From contig OX375877.1 in assembly GCA_947359465.1 (NCBI GenBank), positions 55,816,944 through 55,880,943 of the forward strand: a stretch of 64,000 nt of DNA. The letters are read 5' to 3'. This DNA is from Metellina segmentata (taxonomy: Eukaryota > Arthropoda > Arachnida > Araneae > Tetragnathidae). Within the stretch, counting starts at the first letter, position 1; each line of letters opens with the position of its first letter. The notes under the pieces are model-generated. The model did not search any database and was not told where the DNA came from. It saw only the letters and a program-made list of their open reading frames with translations. Shown here one piece after another: positions 46,092 through 57,082 of this stretch. Made by a program: the position numbers and the translations under genes.

Positions 46092-46713
46092 ACGTAGAAA
46101 TTCATTCAGATGTTCACTTTGAGCAAAGCTCTTGATTCACCGTCGGATGACGTAACGCCTTGATATGCAAATCAGAAAGCGTTTGGAAACTTTGATTGGA
46201 AAATTCTAATTAAGCTTTTCTTTTACACATTCCCTGCAAAAATGTATTACATCGATTGAGTAATTTCATGGATAAGTATTTTTGGGTAGGTAAAGATAAT
46301 TTTGACATGAGTGTGATTTAATAAGGTATTCCTGACTAACTATTATCAAAACGTGCAGTTTTTGACATCTCGTTTGTTTGAAACAAGTATTCTTGAAAGT
46401 TACATTTGGGGGCACGTGGAATAATAATGGAACTAGTTATAAAAATTAAATTTTTTCTTTTCCGACGCAGCTAAGTTTATTGATTACATTTTTTTCAAAA
46501 AACGAAAGTATAATTTTACAGCATTAGAAAAAAAGAACAGCATAGTTTTTAACGTATGTTGGAGATACCAGTTTTGCATAATAATGACTTTAACTTGTAC
46601 AATAAGACACCTTGACAAGGGAAAAATTTATTTTTGCTAACATACATTCCGCTTTAAATAGAATATCTTGTGACGTTCTTACATGTGATGAAATAAATTA
46701 TTGTTTTCTAATA

Positions 46714-47474
46714 CTAGGGTGCTCCGTCCCCTGCTCACTATCGCTCGTCATCCCCCGATGATTGCTATTCAATCATATTTAGTTCGCTTCGCGAACTATA
46801 CTTTTCAACAATGAGAGGGAGGGGATTGCTTCACAATCCATCCCAATGTGGATCGCTGCTGGATTCATTCCGGACCTCTAGTACGACTTTATTTGAAGGT
46901 TCCCTCCCCTTCCCATTGCGATAACGCTTTCGCATGCGTCCGAGTAACGGAAAAGTATCTACTTTTTTGCGAGATTAGCGGATTCGTATATAAGCTGACT
47001 CCCGTACTTTAGCTTTAGAAAGCGTTCCAAAAATTCTCGGCTTATACACGGAAATATACGGTTAAAAAAAAATGTTTTTAAAAATGTCAAGAACAAAAAA
47101 TCTCATTTCCACATTAAAAAGAAAATTGTTAAGTAAATAACATACTGTTAAAATTCAGCGGAAATTTAATTATAATTTTAAATGTTTTAGCTTATCAGTG
47201 TTGTAATAGCACTTTTAAGATTTTCATATTGTACTATTGCTATGGTGACGACGACCGAATTTGCTGGTTCTTCTGAAAACATTGCAAACTTTCTAGCGCG
47301 TACTCTCAAATTTTATGAATGAATTAATTAAGAAATGTAACTGTGTTTATCGTATGCGCGGGCTACAAATTGATTACACCCGCTGATCCACAAGACTCGC
47401 TACCACGTGATTCGCTATCTACCAATCACAAACCGAATAAAACTGAAAATGACCGCAATTTTTTTTATAGTAGA
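46714..47474 (-). mobile_element. Non-autonomous Helitron-like element 2
   Basis: On the minus strand it begins TCTACTATAAAAAAAATTGC at 47474 and ends GGGGACGGAGCACCCTAG at 46714, followed by T. CTAG fits the Helitron CTRR terminus, and the GGGG...CCC stem just before it fits the 3' hairpin. AGTTCGCTTCGCGAACT (46780-46796) is a hairpin like those of element 1. The 5' start TCTACTAT is shared with element 1. Confidence 0.55.
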
Positions 47475-47881
47475 AAGAAAGATAAATATTCAAAACATTT
47501 ACAGAAGAAAACAGCATGATAAAATTGGTGGAAAGTTAGCGGAGGAAAAGACCGTTATGACGATAGTAATTGAATTTCCCATTGATCTCATGCTCTCGCA
47601 TAGGTGCCACAACTTAAACTAAAAATTGGACAACATTTAAAAACACGAGATTATTTCGTCCGATAAAGAAAAGAATATCACAGCATGTGGTCAATTTTTA
47701 TTTTATTTTTGTACACCAATTTTACATTAGAAGGGTCCTAACCGTACGGATAACTGTCAATGGGTCGAAAATATTCAATGTAACAAGGAAACACTCCATC
47801 TTTATAAAGATTTATAATATGAACTGGAATTAATTTACATGAAATAACAAAGTTTTTCTGAGTGTAAAGTAAGGATTTCTC

Positions 47882-48052
47882 CTAAGCAACACTAAGGCCA
47901 GTAACGTTACGAATCCAAAGTAGGTTGGAATGCACTGCAAAGAAAACTCTTGGATCTAGACTTGCACAATCATCGTTGTTTCTCCAGGATGACAGGCCGG
48001 CCAAATAGTACCTTCCGTAGTATAACATCATCAAAGGGGCTCCATTGTCACC
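47882..48052 (-). CDS. Gene B exon 5: nucleophile region with Ser to Asn, stop codon
   Basis: Starts after acceptor ACTTCCAG in phase 0 with GDNGAPLMM where active enzymes have GDSGGPLMC. The nucleophile Ser195 is Asn, Gly197 is Ala and Cys201 is Met. LAGLSSW matches the 214-215 strand and DDCASLDPRVFFAV the Cys220 loop. LLWIRNVTG is the C-terminal helix, and TAG closes 56 codons. Since Cys136 in exon 3 and Cys201 here are both absent, a second disulfide has been lost as a pair. Confidence 0.9.
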   Translation of the reverse strand, partial: GDNGAPLMMLYYGRYYLAGLSSWRNNDDCASLDPRVFFAVHSNLLWIRNVTGLSVA

Positions 48053-48569
48053 CTGGAAGTTAATACATGAAAAGCTTTAGTATATATACAAAAGGAAATA
48101 AATTTGTTTTTCTACTTATAATGACAGTACGTTTACTTTTTGAAAGTCATCTTAAAAAGGGTTTAGATTGAAAAACTATTTAATGATTCGCCTTAAAACT
48201 GACTGTTTTAAGATAGTGAGTTAACTTTGAGTGAGATTTAATGAATTATTTTTTGATTTCAGTATCTTTGATACTATTCAATTTAGTCATCTTATTTCAT
48301 GAATAAACTGTTTGTGGGTAAATAAGTAGTTAAACGTAATGAAAATATATACATATAATAATGACCAAAAATATATCAAAGGTGTTGACTGTGTTTTCCT
48401 ACTTGTATTGGAAGTAGGTTTACTATTTGAAAACCATGTTAAAAGGGTTTAGATTGAGAAATTCAATGAATCGTCTTAAAAACTGACTTTTTTAAGATGA
48501 GTTAAATTTTTTTTTCGATTCAATATCATCGATACTATTTAATTTAATCATCGTATGTCATGAATAAAC

Positions 48570-48630
48570 TGATAGCCCGCTGTGTTGCTCTAGTACGACG
48601 TTAACTAAAATTACAACTACAATTACATGA
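48570..48630 (+). mobile_element. SINE tail fragment
   Basis: GCTGTGTTGCTCTAGTACGA and CGTTAACTAAAATTAC match the tail end of the SINE in reverse orientation to 43458-43788. Confidence 0.6.
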
Positions 48631-48843
48631 ATAAACTGTTTGTGGGTAAATAAGTAGTCAAACCTAATGAGAAATACCCAGTAAAATACCCATTTTGGAT
48701 AACTACATTGATAAATACCCTAGGTCAGGGATGGGCAAACTTTTTTGGTCGCAGGCCAAAAATCGAAAAAAAAAGTTTGGCGGGCCAAGTTAATTTTTTC
48801 TAAAATTTTAAAAACAATATACAAGTATTACAATTTAAATATG

Positions 48844-49539
48844 TTAATGAGATGAATGAAATTGCGATTTCATTTTTAAAAGTTGCTTATATTGAGGTTT
48901 AGAGTGAGATATACTGATTCTAAGGAACGAGGCTAAATACTCATCTGTCAGTCTACTTCTGAAATAATTCTTTCTACGGTTCATAGTTGAAAACACTTGA
49001 TCACATATATAAGATGAAGCAAACATAGCACTGATTTTCTGGGCGTGAGATATTAAATTTGGGAAACCTACTTTCGATAATGATTTGTAAAACTCTAACT
49101 TTGGCATATTTAGAAACAACTGCTTGAGATGATTGTTAGATTGCAACTCAATTAATTCAAGCTGCAAATCTGACCTCACTGCTTCACAATTTACGTTGAA
49201 AGGCATGGTAAAAATATCCAATTCTGTTTGAATGGCACTGAAATCTTGAAATATGCGTTCGAATTCAAAATGTAGGTTTTTCAAGCCATCTTCATAATTC
49301 TTAAGCTTCTCTTCATTTACTGAGGATATTGAATTTAACCTCGAGAAATGAGACAAGTCGTTCTTAGCTAGCTGCTCAGCAAACAGATTAAGTTTTAGTT
49401 TAAAAGCTTTGAGATGGGCCCAGATATCGTCGATAAATTGATTTTTCCCTTGCATCTTGACATTCAAGTTGCGCATATGACAAAGAAGATCTGTGAAAAA
49501 AGTCCAGAAAGCCATTCTGTATCTTCTAACATTTCGCAC
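48844..49539 (-). pseudogene. hAT transposase C-terminal part with dimerisation domain
   Basis: 231 codons: FLCHMRNLNVKMQGKNQFID, DIWAHLKAFKLKLNLFAEQL and, near the end, ASSYICDQVFSTMNRRKNYF and RLTDEYLASFLRIS, the hAT dimerisation motif (CEq.FS.mn..Ks..RsrLtdehL). It ends at a stop inside the left terminal region. Related to the GTF2IRD2/ZBED group of hAT proteins. Confidence 0.85.
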
Positions 49540-49939
49540 TCCGCAGAACGCTGTTTCTCATGGAAGAACGACACAATGTCGTCTTTCAGTTGCCAAACTC
49601 ACTCGAAAACACATCCTACACTAAGCCACCTTACCTTCGTGTAATACAGTACATCACAGTATTCAGATTGCACGGACTGAAGAAAATCTCGAAATTGCCT
49701 GTGAGTAAGCCCACGAGATCGAATAGTATTTACAAGCTTTACGACTGCATCAAGCAGGCGTTTCATATTCAATGCAGATTTACACAGAGCATCTTGATGT
49801 ATAACACAATGTAGAAAAACAGCATTGTTCCCGGGTTAGTTTTGATTAAAGAGTCCAAGAAATCCAGATTTTTTCCCTGTCATATTTGGTGCTCCATCGG
49901 TCGTAATATTAGATATATTTGTTATAGACACTTTCAAAG

Positions 49940-50263
49940 TTAAAGCCCTTCCTGAAATTCACGAAAAATATCACATCCCGTTGTAGTTCCCTTTAAAGAA
50001 TGCATGCACGCCAGTTCCTCGGTAATTTCAAAGTTCTCATCAACACCTCGTATAAATAATACTGATTGAGCAGTATCATTTATATCAGTGCTTTCATCCA
50101 TAGCTATGGAGCAAAATTTAAACTGGCCAATCTTTAACTCTAATTGTGATGTCAAATTTTTATCGATGGCTTCGATTCTAGAAGTCATCGTTTTTCGAGA
50201 TAAGCTTACAGTCTCAAAATTATTTTTCTTGTCTGGACATAAAACATCACAAACTTTGAGCAT
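49940..50263 (-). pseudogene. hAT transposase N-terminal/catalytic fragment
   Basis: KFCSIAMDESTDINDTAQSV and LFIRGVDENFEITEELACMH match the conserved block holding the first catalytic Asp of GTF2IRD2-like hAT transposases (MDEStD..dtAQl.vFiRGv). TGCDIFREF follows. Separated from 48844-49539 by about 400 bases with frameshifts; the BED zinc finger is absent. Confidence 0.8.
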
Positions 50264-50892
50264 GCATTGCTTAACGAATTCCTCATCACCGAGAGCTTTA
50301 TTATTTTTAGCAATATAATATTTTTAGCAATATTGTATGCTACAGTGTAACTTGTAAATTTAAAAAAAAAGGAAGAAAAAAAATCACATGTAAACAAAGT
50401 AGAAAAGGAGATTGTTATATAATATATAAATCATATTTTCTTTTAATTTCCGTCGGACCAGCAAATTAAAATTCTATCCGCGGGCCGGATAAAACCTTCC
50501 GGCGGGCCGTAGTTGGCCCATCCCTGCCCTAGGTAAACCGTAAACTGGGTATACCGCAAAAATAAATGCCCGGGTATTTTACATCACTAATCGTAGTACA
50601 TAAATATCAGTTGTTTATTTATTTTTAGAACGTATTATATTAATTTGATTGAACAAAAAAATAGAAACTTTCCGCAAGCAAGAAAATTATTCTAAGGAAA
50701 ATTGTCAAAACATATTCTAAAGAAAATTTGCAAAAACTGTTCGTTGACATTTTTTCTTTAATTAATACAATAATTTTCATAACTTTTGTACTACGGTAAT
50801 AAATTGTAAAACTTTTATTTTATTCCGATACCCATTGTAAATGTATTTTAAATTAATTTTATGAGTTTAAATAATTATCTTAAAAGTAGTAC

Positions 50893-51026
50893 CTCGCATG
50901 TATCCGTTCCATCTTTGTAAGCACAAATTATATTTTCTATAAACCCTCTGGGATACCTCTGGACACATGATTCTTTAAACCAAACAGTCATATCGGCTTT
51001 TAATAGAACATCACTTAGTGGACCAC
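50893..51026 (-). CDS. Gene B exon 4: C168-C182 loop up to the residue before the nucleophile motif
   Basis: Acceptor AATTTTCAG, donor GAG/GTACTA. It completes a codon from exon 3, then encodes LSDVLLKADMTVWFKESC and ENIICAYKDGTDTCE, ending in phase 0. The two Cys of the 168-182 pair are kept, and Cys191 (TC) precedes the nucleophile motif of the next exon. The join reads TCE-GDNGAP, against the family norm of C.GDSGGP. A hAT transposon sits in the intron that follows. Confidence 0.87.
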
Positions 51027-52540
51027 CTGAAAATTTTTGTTTGAATATTGTTTTACATCTCAAATGCTAATTACATATTAATAACAGTCGTAATGGACTC
51101 GTATTTAACCCGAAAGAGGATATGATATATAGTTTTGTTTTAAGATAAAGATTCGTATATTTTCATGTAATTTCAAGAAACATTTATGTTGGAAAAGCAA
51201 ATTGATTGTGAACTCAATTTGAGTATTTCTAGTTTTAGAAAACTAAAAAATGAGTTCAATAAAACAAGAAAATGATTGAAATTGTTTTAACCCTTTCTGG
51301 GGAAGTTAATTCTCCTCACTATAAAAATCCCTAGTCTACTTGTAGAGAGGTGTTTAGGTGTAACAGCATGGCAGGGGCATATACTAACGCTATATATCGA
51401 TGAAGAGCGTAAGATCTATTCAAATGCTTTCAATGGCTAATCGAATGGATTTTTAGACGGTACTTCAATATATTTGTAGTTGAAAAGGTTAATTTAGAAA
51501 CAAGAACTTGAAAATGTGTGTGTGTGCTTCAAAAGTCTTCACATAAGATAGTAATCAAATAAAGACAACCTACCAGAATAACCAAACTTTTATATGGAAT
51601 GAACTTTTAAGTTAAACTGTATGCATTTTTACTAATACTAGATCTAAAAGTTCCCCCCTCCTTTAACATGAAAAAGCCGTACTATACCATTTGGAACCAG
51701 TGGAAATGGGTTCAGAAATTTACCATACCCCCAATGAGTATTAATTTTTTCAAGTTTCATAGCAGATGTCGTTTTATAAGTGAGTGTAGAAAGACCAACA
51801 GGTGTTTAATGGGTCATACAAGAAGTCGGTGTTCGGATTTGAGCGAGAAAAGAACGTAGATAATATAGACGACGCAACATGTCACGCTGCGACAAGTAAG
51901 TTGACATTTTCACTCTTGTATTTTTTTTACATAAATAAAGAATAATCTATGTTGGTATATTTATATTATGCGAACAGACTATCCATTTATTATGATTCAG
52001 AAATATTTATTAGTCTTAGAGAAATAATTTTTCCATTTGAATAGCTGTGGTTGGACTCTCTACATTTTTATTTTCATTAAAACACGTGACATATTCCAAT
52101 GAACGTCTTCATTTACGTTCGTGAGACGTTTTACAGATCAAAAGGGTATTGTGTATATCGAAGTTGACATGAAGTATAAAAAAAATGTTGTTTAAATAAA
52201 TTATATATTCTTCTCGAAATTGTTCAAAATTCCATTTTAGTACGGCAACAAAACAAATAAAAATATGGCAGCTTTGAATAAAGGACTGTATATCAAAAAC
52301 AACTGAAAGAAAGAAACTCAAATATTTTACACATAGACACCGTTGACTCGTTTGAGCTCAAAATCTAAACAAATTTCAATTCAATATATTTTTTAATTTG
52401 AATTAATTTGTTGATAACAATTAGAAAATAATTGCTTTGAAACTAAAATAAGACATACCTCTGTTTTGTTTAGTTTATTCAATGGTTAAATGTAACACAA
52501 AAATTACTTTTCCCTGCTGGTTACACTGCTCCATAAAAGT
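51027..52540. other. Gene B intron, nothing recognised
   Basis: AT-rich non-coding DNA between exon 4 and the fold-back structure. Confidence 0.4.
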
Positions 52541-52544
52541 CAGT

Positions 52545-54562
52545 CCCGACACCATTTCAGCTGATTCGTATGTAAAAGGACCTCCTGAATTCGAATATGA
52601 CCCCCGTATTAACCCATCACCCACCGTTTTCTCGGGACACCCCCCTCCCCTTATGTTTATCCCTTTTCGATATAATTTTATGGACATAAATTAGATTTGG
52701 AGTGGGGAAAAGAATTATTTTAACCATTAGATTCCTTTTATTTTTTTCTCCTTAAAGGAGGGAAATTTGTCCCCTTAAATTGTAAAAAAAATCATTAAAA
52801 ATTATCGTTTTTTCTAGGTTTTTTCTCAATTTATTCAATTATTTTAGCCTTCTTTCTCCGCTTCTTAAAACTGCTTAAATTTTACTTTGATTGCCCAGTT
52901 GGCGATCAGGACAAAGATCGGTTAGTTGGTCACCTCAGGTGACCCCCTCACCTCCCGACTTTAGTCAAGTTAAAGAATTTACTAGTCACCCACGGAAAAA
53001 TGGAGTGAATCCTCCAATGGAAACCGGACTAATCTGGTTTACCCCGTTACGAAATTTCTGAAAACACATGAGTAATACATCCTTTTGATAATACTGATTT
53101 AGACTACTTTTGACATCCTGATAATACTGATTATATATCCTTTTGAAAATAGTGTTAAAATATCCTTGTGATAATGCATTGGTCTGCTGGATTTTCCCTA
53201 ACTATTTTGCATGAGATTTAATTTTAGTTTAGTTTTCCTCTTTTGTCATGATTAATAGTTTCCCCAATTTTTAATTAAAATATCAGGTGCAGTCCTGCTT
53301 TTCTCTCCCACCAGCCTCACGTACACAAATTTGATTTAACGAAGTTACAATTCTTTTTGACTCTATCTAAATTACACTAATATTTAAATAATAAACGATT
53401 AATTCCATTAATTATGTACAGCAAAAAGACAGAATCTAAAAATTAACAATAAAATACAAATGTACACATGTCTTCTGATTGTTAGTTGGTGATAATGCTA
53501 ATGTTTTCCACTAAGAATTTCAAAACATTGATAATTTTTATTGGAGCCTGATTGTTGTTCATTGTGTTGGTGGCAAAAGCTTGTCAGTGCGTTATTGCTG
53601 GTTTCTTGAGGTGATTTCTACATGTGAGTGGACACTCAAAAATGTAATGATCTGGATTGCCAACATCTCCACGGATGCATTGGTCGCTGTTCTTTATTTT
53701 GAACCTGAACAGATAGCTGGGGAATGGGCCATGCCCAGGGTAGAATGCTTTTAGGTTTGCTCCACAGGGCTGTCTTTCTTTTAGAACTTTAGGTAAAAAC
53801 GTGTGAACTCGACGGCCTGTTTCCCCATTATCTCAGTCTTCCTGCCAGGCTTTTAAAGTGCGATCCTTTAACTGAGATTTTAGGTGGCTTTTCGAGTGCT
53901 TCAGATGTATTACCATACTCGAATTTCCCTTTGTTGCTGCTTTAGCCATTTGGTTCGCTCTTAAGTTACCGTGGTATCCCGCATGCGCCTTTATCCAGTT
54001 AATATGGATGTTTTCTATGTGGGGCTGAAGCCTTCTTCTTATTTTGTGGATGATGATGTCCTTGTTTTGAAAGCGTTGGATTGCTTTGGCGGTCCAGTCA
54101 GTCATGTATGACCCTCTTGTTTTCAATCACGGCAAATGCTGCCCCCATGTTCTGTCTTCGACCCATGAGTGAAAATGTCAAGGTTTGAAATTGAGGATTG
54201 TGGGGGGGGGGCTAAAATCTGGAATATGTAGGAAATAAGTGAAAAAACTACGAAAAATACCCAGAAAAAACGATCATTTTTGATGATATTTTTTTTACAA
54301 TTTAAGGGGACAAATCTCACTTATTGTAACAAATGTTCATGTTTTTGAGCTTTTCACATATCTAGAAGAAATTTAATGGTTAATTTAATACTTTTACCCA
54401 CTACAAATCAAATTTATGTCCATAAAATTATATCGAAAAGTGATAAACATAGGGATGTGCGTCCCAAGAAAACCATGAGTGATGGGGGGAAACGGGGGTC
54501 ATATTCGAATTCAGGAGGTCATTTCATATTAGAATCAGCAGGAATGGTGTCAGGCCACGCAC
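52545..54562. repeat. Fold-back structure: two inverted arms of about 300 bases
   Basis: The arm at 52545-52845 is inverted with respect to 54225-54562. Shared blocks include ACACCATT.C.GCTGATTC, ACCTCCTGAATTCGAATATG, CGATATAATTTTATGGACAT and TTGTCCCCTTAAATTGTAAA. Open frames inside each arm (52482-52694, 54376-54570) are mirror images and not evidence of genes. About 1.4 kb between the arms holds a LINE fragment. Confidence 0.85.
53490..54200 (-). pseudogene. LINE fragment: RNase H and C-terminal Cys/His region
   Basis: On the minus strand SISNLDIFTHGSKTEHG carries a mutated TDGS box (Asp to His). KAIQRFQNKDIIIHKIRRRL and INWIKAHAGYHGNLRANQMA, the last motif (aH.G..GN..An..AK), follow. Then come a WQED segment and DQCIRGDVGNPDHYIFECPL, ending with a normal LINE tail. 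Frames shift near 54125 and 53832. Confidence 0.75.
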
Positions 54563-55044
54563 AAAAATAGTTTTTTGAACAGCAGTGTTATTTTGGAAGG
54601 TATACGAGAAATAATGGAACACTCATTAACGTTAGGAGCTTTGAATTTCAATCAATCCTAATTCGTCATGTGGTTCACCAAAATAAATGCATTTTATATG
54701 AATTCCGATATTTTTGGTTCATAAAATATCATAATCTATATCCTAAAATGTGGGTTACCTTTTTTAAAACAATAAGAAAATAGGAAGACGGACACTCATG
54801 CCAATGAAATTAACATTTATTTATAGTAGAAATTATTCCGATTAATTATTACTACATTATTCCAAGTGAAATGAAATTTTAGTTTTGAGTGTACGACTCC
54901 ATAGACGGGAATAACCAATGGTGTTTTTATACTTTCTTCACCTGATGTAAAAATGATATTTTGCAACCATACTTGCAACTTATTCTTAAGAATGAATCTT
55001 TATCATGCTTTCTCAATATATCAGTGCTTATATGAGATATTTAC

Positions 55045-55331
55045 TTTTTGAAATTTGTCCCCAACCGGCTGTTTTCAGTTCAATACCCGGTGAATACGAA
55101 GCATCCGCCCTAGGTAAGCATATTGGTTTGTATGTATAGTGCATTCCCGTAGCAAGTACCTTCAATTTCAAAAGAGCTAGATCGTTGCTGTACGAAGGGG
55201 GTCCGCCATACCCTTTGGGGAGAGATACTGCTTCCACATCGAATTTCCTGAACTTCGGCTCTACTACCGAAATCCGATGCCTACCCAGAAATACGTCAAT
55301 ATTCCATGGATAAGATAGCATCTCATGATAC
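55045..55331 (-). CDS. Gene B exon 3: catalytic-Asp loop and AGWG
   Basis: Acceptor TTGTCACAG, donor GTAAAT, entering in phase 2 and leaving in phase 1. It encodes DVFLGRHRISVVEPKFRKFD (the LG..dl...e strand), then SNDLALLKLK with the catalytic-position Asp retained, KPICLPRAD with Cys122, and LKTAGWGQ. The Cys136 normally found just before AGWG is absent. The fit to S1 spacing is good throughout with no stop or frameshift, which argues for a conserved protein rather than a decaying pseudogene. Confidence 0.88.
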
Positions 55332-55696
55332 CTGTGACAAATGTAAAAATTTTCTGTCATTACTAATGCTAGGAAGACTTTTCCGACAACAGCTTAAATT
55401 CAGAACATAGAAGACAGATAAAAGAGTCAGCTAATGGTGCGAGATAAAACTTTATTTGTCATAGAACAGTAAACAATGCTAATGTTCATTAATATTATCA
55501 AAATCTGAAAAACCCATTAAAGGCTTATTCATTCTGATAATACAATTATTAAGCGATCTAAACATGTCTGAACTGATATTTAATGACTTTATATAAATAA
55601 ATAAATAACTTAATAAATAATAATAAAATAATAAATAATTTATAAAATATAAATAAATAAATCAAAGTTTCTTATAGTGGTAAAATCTTTACTTAC
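55332..55696. other. Gene B intron, AT-rich
   Basis: Contains an AAATAAATAA-rich stretch at 55588-55662; nothing else. Confidence 0.5.
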
Positions 55697-55788
55697 CAAG
55701 TGTCAAAGATACTCGCTACAGTTAAAACGTATTTTGGACTTATAAGAGATCCTAATCCTACAAAGCTTTGATTACACACGATCCTTGC
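55697..55788 (-). CDS. Gene B exon 2: catalytic-His region, His lost
   Basis: Acceptor ...ATCGTAG, donor GTAAGT, starts phase 0 and ends with two bases (TG) that make Trp with the next exon. It encodes ARIVCNQSF, then GSLISPKYVLTVASIFDTW. In active S1 enzymes this reads GGSLIS..YVLTAAHCF. The catalytic His is therefore Ser, and the following Cys58 is Ile. The partner Cys42 just before the GS is also absent, so the 42-58 disulfide is gone at both ends. Confidence 0.85.
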
Positions 55789-55984
55789 CTACGATTACAA
55801 AATGTAAGATTTAATAGAAAATACACTGAAATGACACGTTGAATTCTCGTAGATGTTAATATGCAAATAATCAGCACAGTGCCATACTATTGGACAGGTT
55901 GAAACACGTAACGGTTACAGGTAAAGAAAGTCTCAACGCACTGTTACACTTCGTATCTACTACACTGGAAAACAAAACTTACAG

Positions 55985-56165
55985 AAGGTAGGTAGTTAAT
56001 CAGCGTCGCACTGTTGCTACACAACAGGTTATTGGTAACGGTCCAGGATCGATCCCCTAGGTCCTCAGACAACATCGCCTAATTTTGATCTAAGGTTAGT
56101 TGACGAGGTAACAACAGAGCTGGCATCCCACTCTCCAAACTTCCACACCATACCAACTCGGCAAA
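55985..56165 (-). mobile_element. SINE fragment
   Basis: Tail-first copy with TTAATCAGCGTCGCACTG, TCCTCAGACAACATCGCC and CTCTCCAAACTTCCACACCA. Confidence 0.7.
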
Positions 56166-56752
56166 ACTTAAAGAACACGATTACTTTTTAAGGTAAAAAT
56201 CTTAAAATTAAACGAAATAGCCTATAAAAATTTACATAACGGAGGATATTCAATGGTGACTGGATATTCAACTGGTGCATACTTAAATTTTGAAATCGTG
56301 CAGTTAGTGGTCTAGTAATGGGTTCTGTTACCACAGGAAAGCACCCGAAACCTCAATATTTGTATGCAAACGTGGTGGAGAGCCTGCATCACTTCGAGTT
56401 GGTCATACAGCCTACACTTGACCTCCTCCCTAAATCTTTTATAAACTATACATAGTGCAGTGTAAATTCAAAGACATTTAATCATCGGCCCTCCGTTAAA
56501 TATCCTTTTCGCAGATGCAGGTCATTTCATTAACAAGTTACAGCTGGAAATATTTCTGTTCTATAAATTTCTAACGGTAGTATATTGCAAGAATACAGTC
56601 AAGAGAAAAGATATCAATATATTTGACATTACTGATATCAAAACAACCGTTCCTATGATCTAAATAGTTAGATTTACTAAATATTTAGCATCCTGAGTTG
56701 TGAATCTTAAGTTACGCTTTTGGTTATTTCTACTCCCCAGGGGCACTTAATC

Positions 56753-56755
<3 letters not shown>

Positions 56756-56805
<50 letters not shown>
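56756..56805. repeat. (AT)n microsatellite
   Basis: About 25 AT units bounded by CATGT and ACATG, so the whole is palindromic. Confidence 0.9.
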
Positions 56806-56808
<3 letters not shown>

Positions 56809-56898
56809 GAATCAAATAATAAAAATCCATTACCTCTGAAACTTTATTTCACACTTTGTAAATAAACCTTTATTTTCAAAAACTAAAAAATAACTTAC

Positions 56899-56978
56899 AA
56901 TCCATGGAAATTCAAATGGGTCAGTTTCAGTTCCACCAGCAATCCTTCCTTCGTCACGTTCGTTAGGGATTCCACAAT
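56899..56978 (-). CDS. Gene B exon 1 (as seen): propeptide Cys and activation site
   Basis: Bounded by an acceptor (GCACAG) and a consensus donor (GTAAGT). It starts with two bases that complete a codon from an unseen upstream exon (likely Asp or Asn), then encodes CGIPNERDEGRIAGGTET and ends with FEFPWI in phase 0. The single Cys ahead of the site is the one that in S1 proteases bonds the light chain to Cys122. Arg-Ile-Ala-Gly-Gly is the canonical tryptic activation site, with Ala for Val. The site remains cleavable on paper although the catalytic residues downstream are lost. Confidence 0.85.
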
Positions 56979-57082
56979 CTGTGCATAATGAAGCAAATTA
57001 TGGCTTTTCTGAGAAATAACATTTTTTTTCATGGAAAGAGAATGAAAGATCTGAAGACACCAAAATGAATTGATAAAAGGGA

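Larger units (their letters stand above)
48726..50526 (-). mobile_element. hAT transposon (GTF2IRD2/Charlie-like), 1.8 kb
   Basis: Termini CAGGGATGGGCAAACTTTT and reversed CAGGGATGGGCCAACTACGG are inverted, flanked by a perfect 8-bp duplication CCCTAGGT (48718-48725, 50527-50534). It lies in the last intron of gene B. Transposase pieces are on the minus strand, the same strand as the host gene. Confidence 0.92.
47882..56978 (-). other. Gene B locus: five-exon serine protease homologue (catalytically dead S1 domain)
   Basis: Five minus-strand exons (56899-56978, 55697-55788, 55045-55331, 50893-51026, 47882-48052) join with compatible splice phases into about 254 codons covering a whole S1 domain from the activation site to the stop. 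Domain order: Cys-containing propeptide end, GR/IAGG activation site, the region where HisCys should be, Asp loop (NDLALLKL), AGWG, and the region where GDSGGP should be. His is replaced by Ser and the nucleophile Ser by Asn, while Asp is kept. Serine protease homologues of this type in arthropods usually act as cofactors or binding proteins in haemolymph cascades; that role is inferred here. No signal peptide exon or N-terminal domain was found between 56979 and gene A, so the 5' end is missing from this model. The introns carry a hAT element and a fold-back/LINE cluster. Confidence 0.85.

Noticed and set aside
52482..52694. 70-residue plus-strand frame (Pro-rich, ending FMDIN)
   Set aside because: Lies in the arm of an inverted repeat and mirrors a frame in the other arm; no coding motif.
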